A stretch of DNA of 49,392 bases from Leptolyngbyaceae cyanobacterium CSU_1_3 (GTDB lineage: Bacteria > Cyanobacteriota > Cyanobacteriia > Leptolyngbyales > Leptolyngbyaceae): NCBI GenBank assembly GCA_012034655.1, contig JAAUOZ010000013.1, forward strand, positions 1 to 49,392. The letters are read 5' to 3'. Positions 19,185 to 28,473 of this stretch are shown piece by piece. Under the pieces are notes generated by a model. That model did no database searches. It saw only the letters and a program-made list of their open reading frames with translations, and was not told the origin of the DNA. Positions within the stretch are counted from its first letter, which is position 1; each line of letters begins with the position of its first letter. The translations under genes and the position numbers were made by a program.

Positions 19185-21782
19185 TTAGGAGGGTTTGAGC
19201 GTTGATTGTGGTTTGAAGGTGGTCGAGAAACGACCGTCACGGCTGACGCGCTGATACGATCGTGCCAATGACCAGGGCCCCGCCAGGTTGCCCAAGATTT
19301 CTAGCGCCATCAGCGACAACGGGTAAAATCTGTCTCCTTTTAGCCAGAGGAGAAACCGTTTGAGATAGTGCAACGGCAAGAAAATCAGCAAGGTTGAGAT
19401 GGGGCGAAAATCACGATCGTGGAGAATCGTCGTCAAATGATAGGCAACAAATCCCTTGCTGTAGTTGTAGAGTTGCCGTCTCAGGGCAGGCATATCGCGG
19501 CGATGGGTATGCCAAACGTAGGCGGTCGCTTCGTAGACGATCGTGTGTCCTGCCTTCAAGATTTTGTAGAATAAATAGATGTCTTCTCCTACGCCGGAGG
19601 GCATTCCTGGCCCCAGAGCTTCATCCATTAAACCGATGGTAGGATCGCGAAAGATGCTGCCCCGAAATGCGGCGTTGGCAGTGCCGCCCAATTCCCAGGT
19701 GGGAACCGCGTACATCCACGATCGCTCAAACCAGTCGCCGTTGACTTCAAATCGCTCAAAGCCGCGTCCGAGTCCGCCATTGCCATATTGTTCAAAGATT
19801 TGCTGAGACTGGGTGTTGAGTTCTAGGGGCAAAATGTTTCCGGTGACGGCCATCACGTCGGCGCGGGCGAGAGGAGCAATTAGCTTTTCTAACCAATCAG
19901 CGGGCAAAGAAACATCATCGTCGATCGTCACAATAATGTCTCCTTGACTGGCCAAAATTCCGGCATTCCGCGCATAGGCTACCCCCTGGCGAGGCTCACA
20001 AATAAGGCGAACCGTGGGAAATTCTGCTGCGATCTGGGCCGTCAATCCTGATGTTGGGTGGTTGTCTACCACAAGGATTTCTAGCGATCGCGGCGATTTC
20101 TGAGCGACCAATCCCTGCAAACATTGGCGCAGATCCTGCGGTCGATCGTATGTGCCAATCACGATCGAAACAGACTGACTGATGGGCAGTTGCACGGTGA
20201 TGGGCAGTTGCACGCTGGGAGCCGGATCGAGAACGGTGAGAATTTCGGGACGATCGAACGTCACTAATTTTCCGGTTAGTTTTTCTGCGATCGCCGTCGC
20301 CAATCTCATCACGCTGATCGGCTGATAGTCGTTGTCAATCTCTACAAACCCCACAGGCGAACCCTGATGCATCACAAACACTCGAACTTTTGCAGCATCC
20401 GTCACATCCGTCAGAGGCACGAGCGGATGGGCAACGTCGAGCGATCGCACCGCAATTTTGTCGGTCGTAATTTGATCTGCACATTCTGCGATCGTCGCCG
20501 CAACCGACCCGCGAGGCAACCTATGATCCCCGTAGGTTTCAGCAATTTCAGCCGCAATTTTTTGAGATTTGGGATAGGTATCTAAACTGGTGAGACAGCC
20601 CCAAAGCTGGGCCACAATTAGATCACGAGGAAACCGACTAGGGCTAAACAGCGACGTAATCAAGGGACGCACATGCCCCGACCACAGCCACGACAACCCC
20701 AGGCGAATCAGTGGCAAAGTCGTTTCTGGGTAAACGATCGCCGATCGCACCCAAAAAGCGTAAACACTGCCATTGTGAGCAAGCTGTTTTCTCAGTTGGG
20801 CATAGTCTCGACGGTGACGGTGACGCACCAGCGATCGTGGCTCATACACCAGTGTGTGCCCCTCTTTGAGGACACGAAAAAACATCTCCAGATCGCCCGC
20901 TCCATTCGTCACCGTGCCTACATCCAACGCCGGATCGAAGTAGCCAATTTTCTCAAACACATTGCGACGGTAGGCCATGTTTGCGCCAGTTCCCAGGTTG
21001 CCCGTGCCCATCTGCGTCCAGTGCATGGTCTGCCCCCGACCTACTCGCCACCACTGCCGCCGAAAGCCTCGCCCAAAGCCGCCATTTCTCTCAAACAAAA
21101 TTTGCGCGTCGGTTTCCAGTTCGGAGGGCACGACCAACCCCGTCACCGCCATCACGTCTGGGTTTTCGGCAAATACCTGCGCCAATGCTTTCACCCAATG
21201 ACGATCGACCACTGTATCATCATCGGTATAGGCAATCACGTCTCCCTGCGCCTCCAGAATTGCCCGATTGCTAGCCCAATCTCGCCCCGGACGCGGTTCT
21301 CGTACATAGCGCACGGTAGGATAATTTTGCACCAAATCTTGGGTTGCGTCAGAGCTTGGCGCATTGTCAATCACCAACAAATCGAGATCGGGATAGTCTA
21401 ATTGACAGAGTGATTCCAGGCAGTTTTTCAGGTCAGAAGGACGATCGCGGCTACAGATCGCCACGGTGACGCGGGGTAAAATTCCCTGATATTCTGGTGC
21501 TGGAAGGTTCAGGCAGTCTTCAACTTGTAATTTTTGAGGTAAGCCAGTGATTAATTGATTACATAGAAGCTGTTGATAAATTTGATCTCGATACTGTTCT
21601 AAAATTTGTTGTCTAATTACATCCGCAGAACATTGATGATTGACGATCGCTAAAGTGACCCATCCGATCGGCACTCCATGCAGCCGCACCAAGCCTTGCA
21701 GCCAACCGTAGTCAGTTAACCCGTCCACTGTGGGGATGGGTTGGCTGATTTCGATGTCTATTAGTTTGATGGGGCTAAACAT
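19185..21782 (-). CDS. Two-module GT2 glycosyltransferase, both catalytic domains intact
   Basis: This 865-residue paralogue of the next gene has the same A-GT2-A-GT2 order. Domain 1 has VTVAICSRDRPSDLKNCL and AYTDDDTVVD. Domain 2 has SIVIGTYDRPQDLRQCL and VTIDDDVSLP. Both include VTG followed by an LELxTxxQxxFE stretch and a late tryptophan-histidine segment (YVWHTHRRDMP). Each catalytic domain is preceded by an A domain of about 65 residues (IKLIDIEISQPIPTVDG..., IAVRSLDVAHPLVPLTD...). The start overlaps the end of the upstream GT2 gene by 8 bases. It may add two sugars in sequence, or repeat one linkage. Confidence 0.9.
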   Translation of the reverse strand: MFSPIKLIDIEISQPIPTVDGLTDYGWLQGLVRLHGVPIGWVTLAIVNHQCSADVIRQQILEQYRDQIYQQLLCNQLITGLPQKLQVEDCLNLPAPEYQGILPRVTVAICSRDRPSDLKNCLESLCQLDYPDLDLLVIDNAPSSDATQDLVQNYPTVRYVREPRPGRDWASNRAILEAQGDVIAYTDDDTVVDRHWVKALAQVFAENPDVMAVTGLVVPSELETDAQILFERNGGFGRGFRRQWWRVGRGQTMHWTQMGTGNLGTGANMAYRRNVFEKIGYFDPALDVGTVTNGAGDLEMFFRVLKEGHTLVYEPRSLVRHRHRRDYAQLRKQLAHNGSVYAFWVRSAIVYPETTLPLIRLGLSWLWSGHVRPLITSLFSPSRFPRDLIVAQLWGCLTSLDTYPKSQKIAAEIAETYGDHRLPRGSVAATIAECADQITTDKIAVRSLDVAHPLVPLTDVTDAAKVRVFVMHQGSPVGFVEIDNDYQPISVMRLATAIAEKLTGKLVTFDRPEILTVLDPAPSVQLPITVQLPISQSVSIVIGTYDRPQDLRQCLQGLVAQKSPRSLEILVVDNHPTSGLTAQIAAEFPTVRLICEPRQGVAYARNAGILASQGDIIVTIDDDVSLPADWLEKLIAPLARADVMAVTGNILPLELNTQSQQIFEQYGNGGLGRGFERFEVNGDWFERSWMYAVPTWELGGTANAAFRGSIFRDPTIGLMDEALGPGMPSGVGEDIYLFYKILKAGHTIVYEATAYVWHTHRRDMPALRRQLYNYSKGFVAYHLTTILHDRDFRPISTLLIFLPLHYLKRFLLWLKGDRFYPLSLMALEILGNLAGPWSLARSYQRVSRDGRFSTTFKPQSTLKPS

Positions 21783-23022
21783 GGTTGGGAGGAGGGCAAT
21801 TGGGATGAGTGTCTGCGGCAGGGCTTTTAGAGAATTTAGACCTATATTCAGACCTACGTTCAGGCATACATTCAGGCATACATTCAGACATGCATTCAGG
21901 CATAGGAGTCGGCGATCGCTGTAAGTTTATCGGCTTACCGATGCGAGATAAAACCGTATGCAGAAGATTACCCACCAAAACTTTAATAAAAATCTTGAGT
22001 CTCAAATCTTCTATTAATGGGGAATTAACCTCTTTTGTTTGGGTGGAGATTGGAGATTTTTTGGAGGTTGAAAGACGCGATGCAAGCATTTGCCCAACAA
22101 AGCTTTTCAAAAATAACTGATAGAAACTCAATCGTAAAAATGGTGTAATTTTATCTACCTTTATAGCTTGACTAAGCCAAAATTGAGTAGTGCGATCGTC
22201 TCCCCAAACATGACTTTGATGAGCAAAATATAGATAAAAACTACTGCTAGAGAGATGATACAAAAAAGCTGGAATTTCTGGATACTTTTCTCTATTAGAT
22301 TGCAGCATGAATGAATGCGATCGTGCCATACAATCATAGTTACAAGACATACTTTGCTGAATTTTTCGATATCCTACTAAAAACTCAGGCACTACCCGAA
22401 ACTCATATTTCTCAGCAACTCGCAAATAAAGATCCCAATCTTCACATCCTTGAGCATTTTGCGCCCTCATGTCACCACAGTAACCACCCACCGTCTCAAA
22501 ACAAGTTTTTCTGATCACCGTTGCACTCGCATTGCCCAAAAAGTTGTGACACAGCAATGTTTGGTAAACATTACCCTGAATTTGGGCCGCATGAAGCCCG
22601 CCTGTTAGCTGTTCTTGTTCATCAATATCAATCGACCAGGCATACACTAACCCCACCGCATCTGAGCAGGATTGTAAGCAACAAACTTGCTTTTCTAAAT
22701 AGTTTGGATACCAAATATCATCCGCATCGATCGGGGCAATCAATTCCCCCTTTGCTGCTTGAATCGCTAAGTTGCGTGCCGCAGCAACTCCTGAGTTTTT
22801 TTGCTTAATTAAGATAACTCGTGAATCAGTTTCAGCGATGCGATCGACAATCTCGCTCGTCCGATCCTGTGATCCATCGTCTACAATTAAGACCTCAAAA
22901 TAGCAATATGTTTGCATCAAAATTGAGTTCAATGTTTTCTCAATAAAAATTTCTGCATTATAGGCAGGAATAATAATAGAAACAAATGGATGAGCAGCAG
23001 TAGAAGGTAAATTTGCCATCAT
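21775..23022 (-). CDS. GT2 glycosyltransferase with repetitive MPEC tail
   Basis: This 415-residue protein has a classic GT2 A-type fold at the N-terminus: FVSIIIPAYNAEIFIEKTL, then VLIVDDGSQDRT, GVAAARNLAIQAAKG and the metal motif DADD (APIDADDIWYP). The middle part is mostly helical with several aromatic residues. Near the end a run of 12-bp repeats encodes a Cys/Met/Glu-rich tail (MPECMSECMPECMPE). It is the first gene of the minus-strand polysaccharide operon, followed by an overlapping stop and start. Confidence 0.88.
   Translation of the reverse strand: MMANLPSTAAHPFVSIIIPAYNAEIFIEKTLNSILMQTYCYFEVLIVDDGSQDRTSEIVDRIAETDSRVILIKQKNSGVAAARNLAIQAAKGELIAPIDADDIWYPNYLEKQVCCLQSCSDAVGLVYAWSIDIDEQEQLTGGLHAAQIQGNVYQTLLCHNFLGNASATVIRKTCFETVGGYCGDMRAQNAQGCEDWDLYLRVAEKYEFRVVPEFLVGYRKIQQSMSCNYDCMARSHSFMLQSNREKYPEIPAFLYHLSSSSFYLYFAHQSHVWGDDRTTQFWLSQAIKVDKITPFLRLSFYQLFLKSFVGQMLASRLSTSKKSPISTQTKEVNSPLIEDLRLKIFIKVLVGNLLHTVLSRIGKPINLQRSPTPMPECMSECMPECMPERRSEYRSKFSKSPAADTHPNCPPPNHV
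21837..21908. repeat. 12-bp tandem repeat inside the GT2 coding region
   Basis: About six units of the form caggcatacatt or cagacctacgtt lie in tandem; two (21861-21872, 21873-21884) are identical. The unit is four codons long, so changes in copy number keep the frame and only lengthen or shorten the protein tail. Confidence 0.85.
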
Positions 23023-23661
23023 GAAATACGATCGTAAATCTCTAAAACATTACCCTTGATTTAGAGGATGTTTGAAAAGTATCGTTCCGGCATCCACTCT
23101 CCCCCGGTAGAAGTCGAGGCGATAGAGAACGCAGTGAGGAAGCTTTTTATACTGTTCAAACATCCTCATTAGATAGTGATTTGATCGGTGATTAAAATTA
23201 TCGGGGCATCCTTTCAGATTCCAAATTCACTGTTGATTGACTGTATCTAACTCATTTAGCATCCAAATACTCGCCCTCGTTTGGGTTTACAAGGCTCCAA
23301 GCCAAAAATTTAATTTAGTCTAGACAAATAAAACCGACACTGATCGCACCCGATCGGCGCTCGATTCCCAGCTTTAGAGGGCTTAACCCCCTCTTTTCAA
23401 CTGCTCCGTATGTGAAGCTTTAATAAAGCGTAACAAACTAACTTGCGGCAAACCCGTCTCATAGGCTGAGATCTAAAGGAAACATTCGCTTCGGATGCTT
23501 TCACAGAGCCAAACGCAACTTTACACTAAATTTTTAATTGCTCAAAAAATAGCGCTTAGTTAGAAGACTGCATAAAGACAGCGATCCGTGAATAGCCTGA
23601 TTACAATCGTGTCACATACCATAAGCACCAGAAACTTTGCCCCCTCCCTGCTCCGACCGTG
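23023..23661. other. Intergenic region between divergent glycosyltransferases
   Basis: It holds the small inverted-repeat element listed separately (23064-23167). The remaining 490 bp up to the plus-strand GT2 show no coding potential I can support. Promoters of both divergent transcription units must lie here. Confidence 0.45.
23064..23167. mobile_element. MITE-like element with 19-bp terminal inverted repeats
   Basis: The left end gaggatgtttgaaaagtat (23064-23082) matches the inverse of the right end (23149-23167) at 18 of 19 positions. The 104-bp element encodes nothing. The flanks (ttta at left, atta at right) give no exact target duplication. It is probably a non-autonomous derivative of an insertion sequence whose transposase is not in this window. 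Confidence 0.8.
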
Positions 23662-24765
23662 ATGGATTTTCTGAAAGCATCTACTTCTTCAAAGCCTGAG
23701 ATCTCGATCGTCATCCCGGTCTACAACGGCGGTGAAAAATTTCGCAAATGCCTCGCCAGCCTCGATCGTCCCTCTCCTGAGGTCGAAGTGATTGTGGTAG
23801 ACGATCACGGCTCCGACCACTCCTGGCAACTGGCAAAACACTTTGGCGCAGAGGTAATCAGGCTCCCCTTCAACAGTGGCCCCGCCCATGCCCGCAACGC
23901 TGGCGCACAAATCGCTACGGGCGAGATCCTCTTCTTTGTAGATGCAGACGTAGCCATTCATTCAGATACGATCGCCCAAATCATTGCAGAATTTCGCGAT
24001 CGTCCCCGGCTGGCCGCCCTGATTGGCTCCTACGACGATGCCCCTGGCGCACCCAATTTTTTGTCACAATACAAAAACTTGCTGCACCACTATACCCACC
24101 AGACCGCTTCTCCCGAAGCCTCTACCTTTTGGGGCGCATGTGGCGCGATTCGGCGACAAATCTTTCTCGACATAGGCGGCTTTGACACAGCCTATCGGCA
24201 ACCCTCAATCGAAGATATTGAACTGGGCTATCGGCTGAAGCGATCGGGCTACCAGATTCGGCTCAGCAAAGCCATCCAGGTCAAGCACCTCAAACGTTGG
24301 GATGCCCTTTCTCTGCTCAAAGCCGACTTCTTCTATCGCGCCCTACCCTGGACAAAACTCATCCACCGTGATGGCAAATTAATCAACGATCTCAACTTGC
24401 AAACCTCCAGTCGGGTCAGCGTGGTGGCAGTTTATGGGTTGCTAGCTGCGCTAATCATGGCTCTATTTGGGTCAGGCTGGGGGCTGGTCGCGCTGAATGT
24501 GGCTGGCATCTATGCCCTGGCTCTATTGATTCTCAACGCGCCCGTCTACCAATTTTTGCGGCACAAGCGAGGCCTGTGGTTTGCGTTGCAATCGCTGCCC
24601 TGGCACTGGCTCTACTACGCTTATAGCGGGCTTGCTTTCGCGATCGGAACCCTTCAGCATCACCTGATCAGGTTGAATGGGTGCTCTCAAACTTCTGCTC
24701 AGATCAAATCATTGGAACCCGTTTTGAGCCACTTGGCTCCCCTGTCTAGTGCGGGTAAAAAGTGA
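23662..24765 (+). CDS. Membrane-associated GT2 glycosyltransferase
   Basis: ATG 23662 is preferred over the GTG one codon earlier; about 367 residues. N-terminal GT2 fold: ISIVIPVYNGGEKFRKCL, VIVVDDHGSDHS, GPAHARNAGAQIATG, and metal motif DADV. FWGACGAIRRQIFLDIGGFD and EDIELGYRLKRSG are the acceptor-side motifs. Two or three hydrophobic segments (about 255-310) suggest membrane anchoring, as in dolichol-phosphate-mannose-type enzymes. It is followed after 98 bp by a flavoprotein on the same strand. Confidence 0.9.
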   Translation: MDFLKASTSSKPEISIVIPVYNGGEKFRKCLASLDRPSPEVEVIVVDDHGSDHSWQLAKHFGAEVIRLPFNSGPAHARNAGAQIATGEILFFVDADVAIHSDTIAQIIAEFRDRPRLAALIGSYDDAPGAPNFLSQYKNLLHHYTHQTASPEASTFWGACGAIRRQIFLDIGGFDTAYRQPSIEDIELGYRLKRSGYQIRLSKAIQVKHLKRWDALSLLKADFFYRALPWTKLIHRDGKLINDLNLQTSSRVSVVAVYGLLAALIMALFGSGWGLVALNVAGIYALALLILNAPVYQFLRHKRGLWFALQSLPWHWLYYAYSGLAFAIGTLQHHLIRLNGCSQTSAQIKSLEPVLSHLAPLSSAGKK

Positions 24766-24863
24766 GCATTCTTCATTTCTGAGCCTTTCAGAAATATCCC
24801 CGGTATCCAACTTGATCCCAAAATCTAGGCGATCGACTTCATAATTATGCTTCGAGGTCAACG

Positions 24864-26309
24864 GTGAAACAGCATCCAGTGATAATTATTGGCGCAGGCC
24901 CAGCAGGGCTAACGGCTGCCTATGAACTTGTCAAGCGTGGAATTCAGCCGATCGTGCTGGAAAAATCCGCTCAGGTGGGGGGCATCGCTCGCACTGAGGT
25001 CTACAAAGGCTATCGGTTTGACATTGGAGGACACCGCTTTTACACAAAGGTTGAAGCTGTCCAAAAGCTTTGGCTAGAGGTCATGGGCGATGAATTCATC
25101 AAAGTGCCACGACTGTCTCGCATCTACTACCGCGATCGATTTTTCAACTATCCCTTAGAACTGACCGATACATTGCTCAAACTCGGTCTGCTCGAAAGCT
25201 TTCGGATTTTGTTGAGCTATCTAAAAATTAAAATTTTGCCCCACAAACAGGAAGAAACCCTAGAAGAATGGGTGACAAATCGCTTTGGGCGGCGGCTATT
25301 TCTCACATTTTTCAAGACCTACACAGAAAAAGTTTGGGGCATCCCCTGTGACAAAATTCAGGCAGATTGGGCCGCCCAACGCATCAAAGGACTGTCCCTG
25401 ACGACGGCTGTGATCAATGCCCTGTTCAAAACAAATAACACCAAGACGCTGATCAAAGAATTTGACTATCCGCTTTTGGGCCCCGGCATGATGTGGGAGC
25501 GCTTCCAATCTGCTGTCGAGCAACAGGGGGGTGAGGTCTGCCTCAACATGGGTGTAGTTCGGCTCAAGCGGGAGGGAAATCGGATTTGCAGTGTCACCGT
25601 GCGGCAAGCGGGGGCGACGATCGACCTCTGCGGAGATCAGTTCATCTCTAGTATGCCTGTGGCAGCCCTAGTGCAACGGCTCGATCCGCCCCCGCCCGAT
25701 GCGGTGCTGCAAGCCGCACGATCGCTCAACTATCGCGCTTTTATGATCGTCTCCCTAATCATCGATCGTCCCCATCTCTTCCCAGACAACTGGATTTATA
25801 TCCACAGCCCAGAGGTGAATGTGGGACGCATCCAAAACTTCAAAAATTGGAGTCCGGCGATGGTTCCTGACCCCACCAAAACCTGTTTGGGAATGGAGTA
25901 TTTTTGCAACGAAGGCGACGCACTTTGGAAGATGTCTGACACAGAACTGTTGGATCTGGCAACTCGCGAAATCGCCAAACTAGGACTCGCTAGCGCCCAC
26001 GAAGTCGAAGATGGCGTGGTGTTGCGGCAGCCAAAGGCCTATCCCGTGTACGATCGCGACTATCGCCAACACCTGAAAGTCATTCAGAAGTTTTTGGGGA
26101 CGATCGAAAACCTGCAAACCACTGGACGCAACGGAATGCACCGCTACAACAATCAAGATCACTCCATGCTGACGGGCATGTTGGCAGTGAGAAATCTGTT
26201 TGGCGAGCATCACGATCTCTGGGATGTCAACACTGAGCGCTCCTACTACGAGGAGTTTACCAAGGAGAAAGTGAAGCAATCCAATTCTTCAGAGTTGCTC
26301 GTTGGGTAA
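24864..26309 (+). CDS. FAD-dependent oxidoreductase, UDP-galactopyranose-mutase-like
   Basis: This 481-residue protein has an N-terminal dinucleotide-binding fold (VIIIGAGPAGLTAAYEL, then VLEKSAQVGGIART) and GYRFDIGGHRFY, a segment seen in UDP-galactopyranose mutases and related amine-oxidase-like flavoproteins. The C-terminal FAD-contact region includes NGMHRYNNQDHSM. Members of this group are common in cyanobacterial exopolysaccharide loci. Here it lies between a GT2 gene and a polytopic membrane protein, which supports a role in nucleotide-sugar or glycan modification. A true mutase activity is not certain. Confidence 0.82.
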   Translation: MKQHPVIIIGAGPAGLTAAYELVKRGIQPIVLEKSAQVGGIARTEVYKGYRFDIGGHRFYTKVEAVQKLWLEVMGDEFIKVPRLSRIYYRDRFFNYPLELTDTLLKLGLLESFRILLSYLKIKILPHKQEETLEEWVTNRFGRRLFLTFFKTYTEKVWGIPCDKIQADWAAQRIKGLSLTTAVINALFKTNNTKTLIKEFDYPLLGPGMMWERFQSAVEQQGGEVCLNMGVVRLKREGNRICSVTVRQAGATIDLCGDQFISSMPVAALVQRLDPPPPDAVLQAARSLNYRAFMIVSLIIDRPHLFPDNWIYIHSPEVNVGRIQNFKNWSPAMVPDPTKTCLGMEYFCNEGDALWKMSDTELLDLATREIAKLGLASAHEVEDGVVLRQPKAYPVYDRDYRQHLKVIQKFLGTIENLQTTGRNGMHRYNNQDHSMLTGMLAVRNLFGEHHDLWDVNTERSYYEEFTKEKVKQSNSSELLVG

Positions 26310-26336
26310 AAAGTTGGGTAAAAAGTTGGGTAAAAA
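26301..26336. repeat. 12-bp tandem repeat, 3 exact copies
   Basis: Three identical gttgggtaaaaa units. The first contains the TAA stop of the flavoprotein gene (26307-26309), and the rest lie in the 84-bp gap to the next gene. Confidence 0.92.
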
Positions 26337-26393
26337 ATAGCAGCAAATAGTAGATAGTGGTCAGTAGTTGATATGTGATCCACAATTCACGAG

Positions 26394-28105
26394 ATGCTTT
26401 ACTTCATTGCAGTCTGGATTGTTCTAATGGTTGTTTGCTGCCCGATCGGACTTGCCTTGCTCAATGGGCTATCGTTAGACGGGTTCGATCGCTTAGGCGA
26501 TCGTCTGATCACGTCTCTATGGGTGGGTGTGGTCGTGTTGGCGATCGCTCTATTGGCAGTTTCGCTGATTTTGCCACTGTCGCCTCTAGTGGGGGCAGTC
26601 GTTGCGATCGGGCTGTGCGCCCTGGCGCTAGAATGGCGAAAAACACGGGTGGAACTGACGACCATCGCCGCAAGAAGTGGGTCTCGACATAGAATCCTCA
26701 GTTTTTTGGGATGGGCGATCGCCATTGCCGCCCTCAGCAGCCGTCAAGTCACCTGGCACGACACAGGCTATTACCATTACGGGTTGATTCAATGGCTTTC
26801 CCAGTATGGAACGGTTCCCGGATTATCCTTGCTGTTTAGTAATCTGGGGTTTACCTCGTCGTGGTTTGCGCTGGCGGCTCCGTTGAATGCATCCTTTTTT
26901 GAGGCGCGGGTGAGTGCCGTTACGAATGGATTTGTGCTGCTGCTGGCAGTGTTGCATGGTTTAGTTTGCCTGCGCCAGGCGAGAAATGGGGCACGATTTA
27001 GCGATCGCTTTGCCATGGCCTTTTTGCTAATCATGCTGCCTGTGACACTGTGGCTCGATCCGATGTCAAGCATTCTGGTTTCGCCGTCTCCCGATCTACC
27101 GATCGCTTTTCTCGTGGGGCTTGTGAGTTGGGCAATGCTGGTAGTTGCTCAGAAACCTGCTCCCTCCAACCGAGCGATGGACGATCGCATCGTCCCTCTA
27201 ATTTTGGCGACGGGGGCATTCACCATTAAGTTAACAGCGCTGCCTGTGCTGGCGATTTCTAGTCTATTTTTTGTCCTCAAGCAAGGCGCGACTGGGCGAC
27301 GGATTTTGCTAGGCGGCGCGATCGTGGGCTTCTTGCTGTCACCGATGCTGATTTCTGGCACGCTCACGTCGGGCTGTCCCCTTTATCCTGCTACCGCTCT
27401 TTGCCTAGATCTGCCCTGGTCGCCTCCTGCTCAAGCCGTGCAACAGATCGCCGCCAACACCCACAACTGGACAACCTGGTATGGAACGCCACCGTCGGGG
27501 ACACACCCCTGGCTTTGGGCGATCGGGCAGTGGTTCAACACCTCACCCAAGGAGAAGGTGACTGTTGCGATCATTTTAGGGGCGATCGGTTCTGCAATTT
27601 ATGTGCTCAAAACCCACTTTTTCAAAGCGCAAGCCCTACGGCGTGGTGAAGTTTGGGTGGCAGCAATGGGAATTTTAGGAATCACATTTTTGATGTTGAC
27701 TTCACCATTTTTCGATTTACCTTGCCGTATATTGCAGTTTTAATAGCGCTGTTGATAGCAATCAACTCACAGAAAATATTTGATTCTATTTTTAACCAAT
27801 TAGCAAATCATCCTATATTGCCCAACCCATACCGTAAGACATTTAATTTATTACTATCTTCTATTCTGCTAGTGATTGTAATTAATTCTCGCTCTCACCT
27901 ACTTTTACCCGATCGCATGAGAGAAGTCCCCGCGATCGCCAAGCAAGCCAATGGCATTAGCTACTCCTACCCCACCGATGATATGCACTGTTGGTCTACA
28001 AAACTTCCCTGCACCTTTACTGACCTGCAAGACGTGCAGCTTGCAGATCCCGATCGTGGTTTAGCAGGGGGTTTCGTCAGAAAAAGATCTGGTATTGCTG
28101 AATAG
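26394..28105 (+). CDS. Polytopic membrane protein, LIC_10190-like (frameshifted at 27708-27712)
   Basis: The protein has about 570 residues after correction, with about ten hydrophobic helices. It starts MLYFIAVWIVLMVVCCPIG. HDTGYYHYGLIQWLSQYGTV with downstream LNASFFEARVSA resembles the large periplasmic loop of GT-C-type glycosyltransferases, which fits the family I call LIC_10190-like. The frame ends at 27743 as ...SPFFDLPCRILQF, but one frame over the sequence reads FRFTLPYIAVLIALLIAI and goes on to 28105. One T is missing in the T5 run at 27708-27712 (restored: SPFFRFTLPY). The product is probably a lipid-linked sugar transferase or polymerase of the adjacent polysaccharide locus. This is inferred from topology and context. 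Confidence 0.7.
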
Positions 28106-28473
28106 TGGCATCCTGCCCTTCAGATCTTTGAGTTCTAGATCAACACCAGCTAATACCCATTTCAAGAATGAGTGTAACTTAGCGTCAGTTCGACGACTGG
28201 ACTTTTTCCCTCACCCCAAACCCCCTTCCCAAGACAAGGAACTTCAAAGCCTGACCCTGGCGTATCTCCTTCTCCTTGGAGAGCAGAAGGCTGGGAGAAT
28301 GAGGGCACTTTGAGCGCCGTCAAATTTAAGTTAAATTAACATTTTCAATGTAGGGTGAGTGTCGCAACTGATGCAAGATCTCGGTTAGAGAACAAGTGCA
28401 ACAGAACTGCTTCAGATTGCGCCTTCAATCAAGGTTCTAGACTCCAAAATCGCCCCTCTAAAGTCCAAAATGG
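28106..28473. other. Intergenic region with dispersed repeat
   Basis: 28200-28320 carries a C-rich repeat followed by tgaccctggcgta...ctcct, which recurs at 43615-43680 (gaccctggcgtagctcctcc...gatgagggcattttgagcg). It lies between convergent genes. No coding sequence supported. Confidence 0.55.

Noticed and set aside
26394..28105. Two overlapping genes at 26394-27743 and 27653-28105
   Set aside because: The second has no sensible start before its membrane helices, and one added T joins the two into a single membrane protein.
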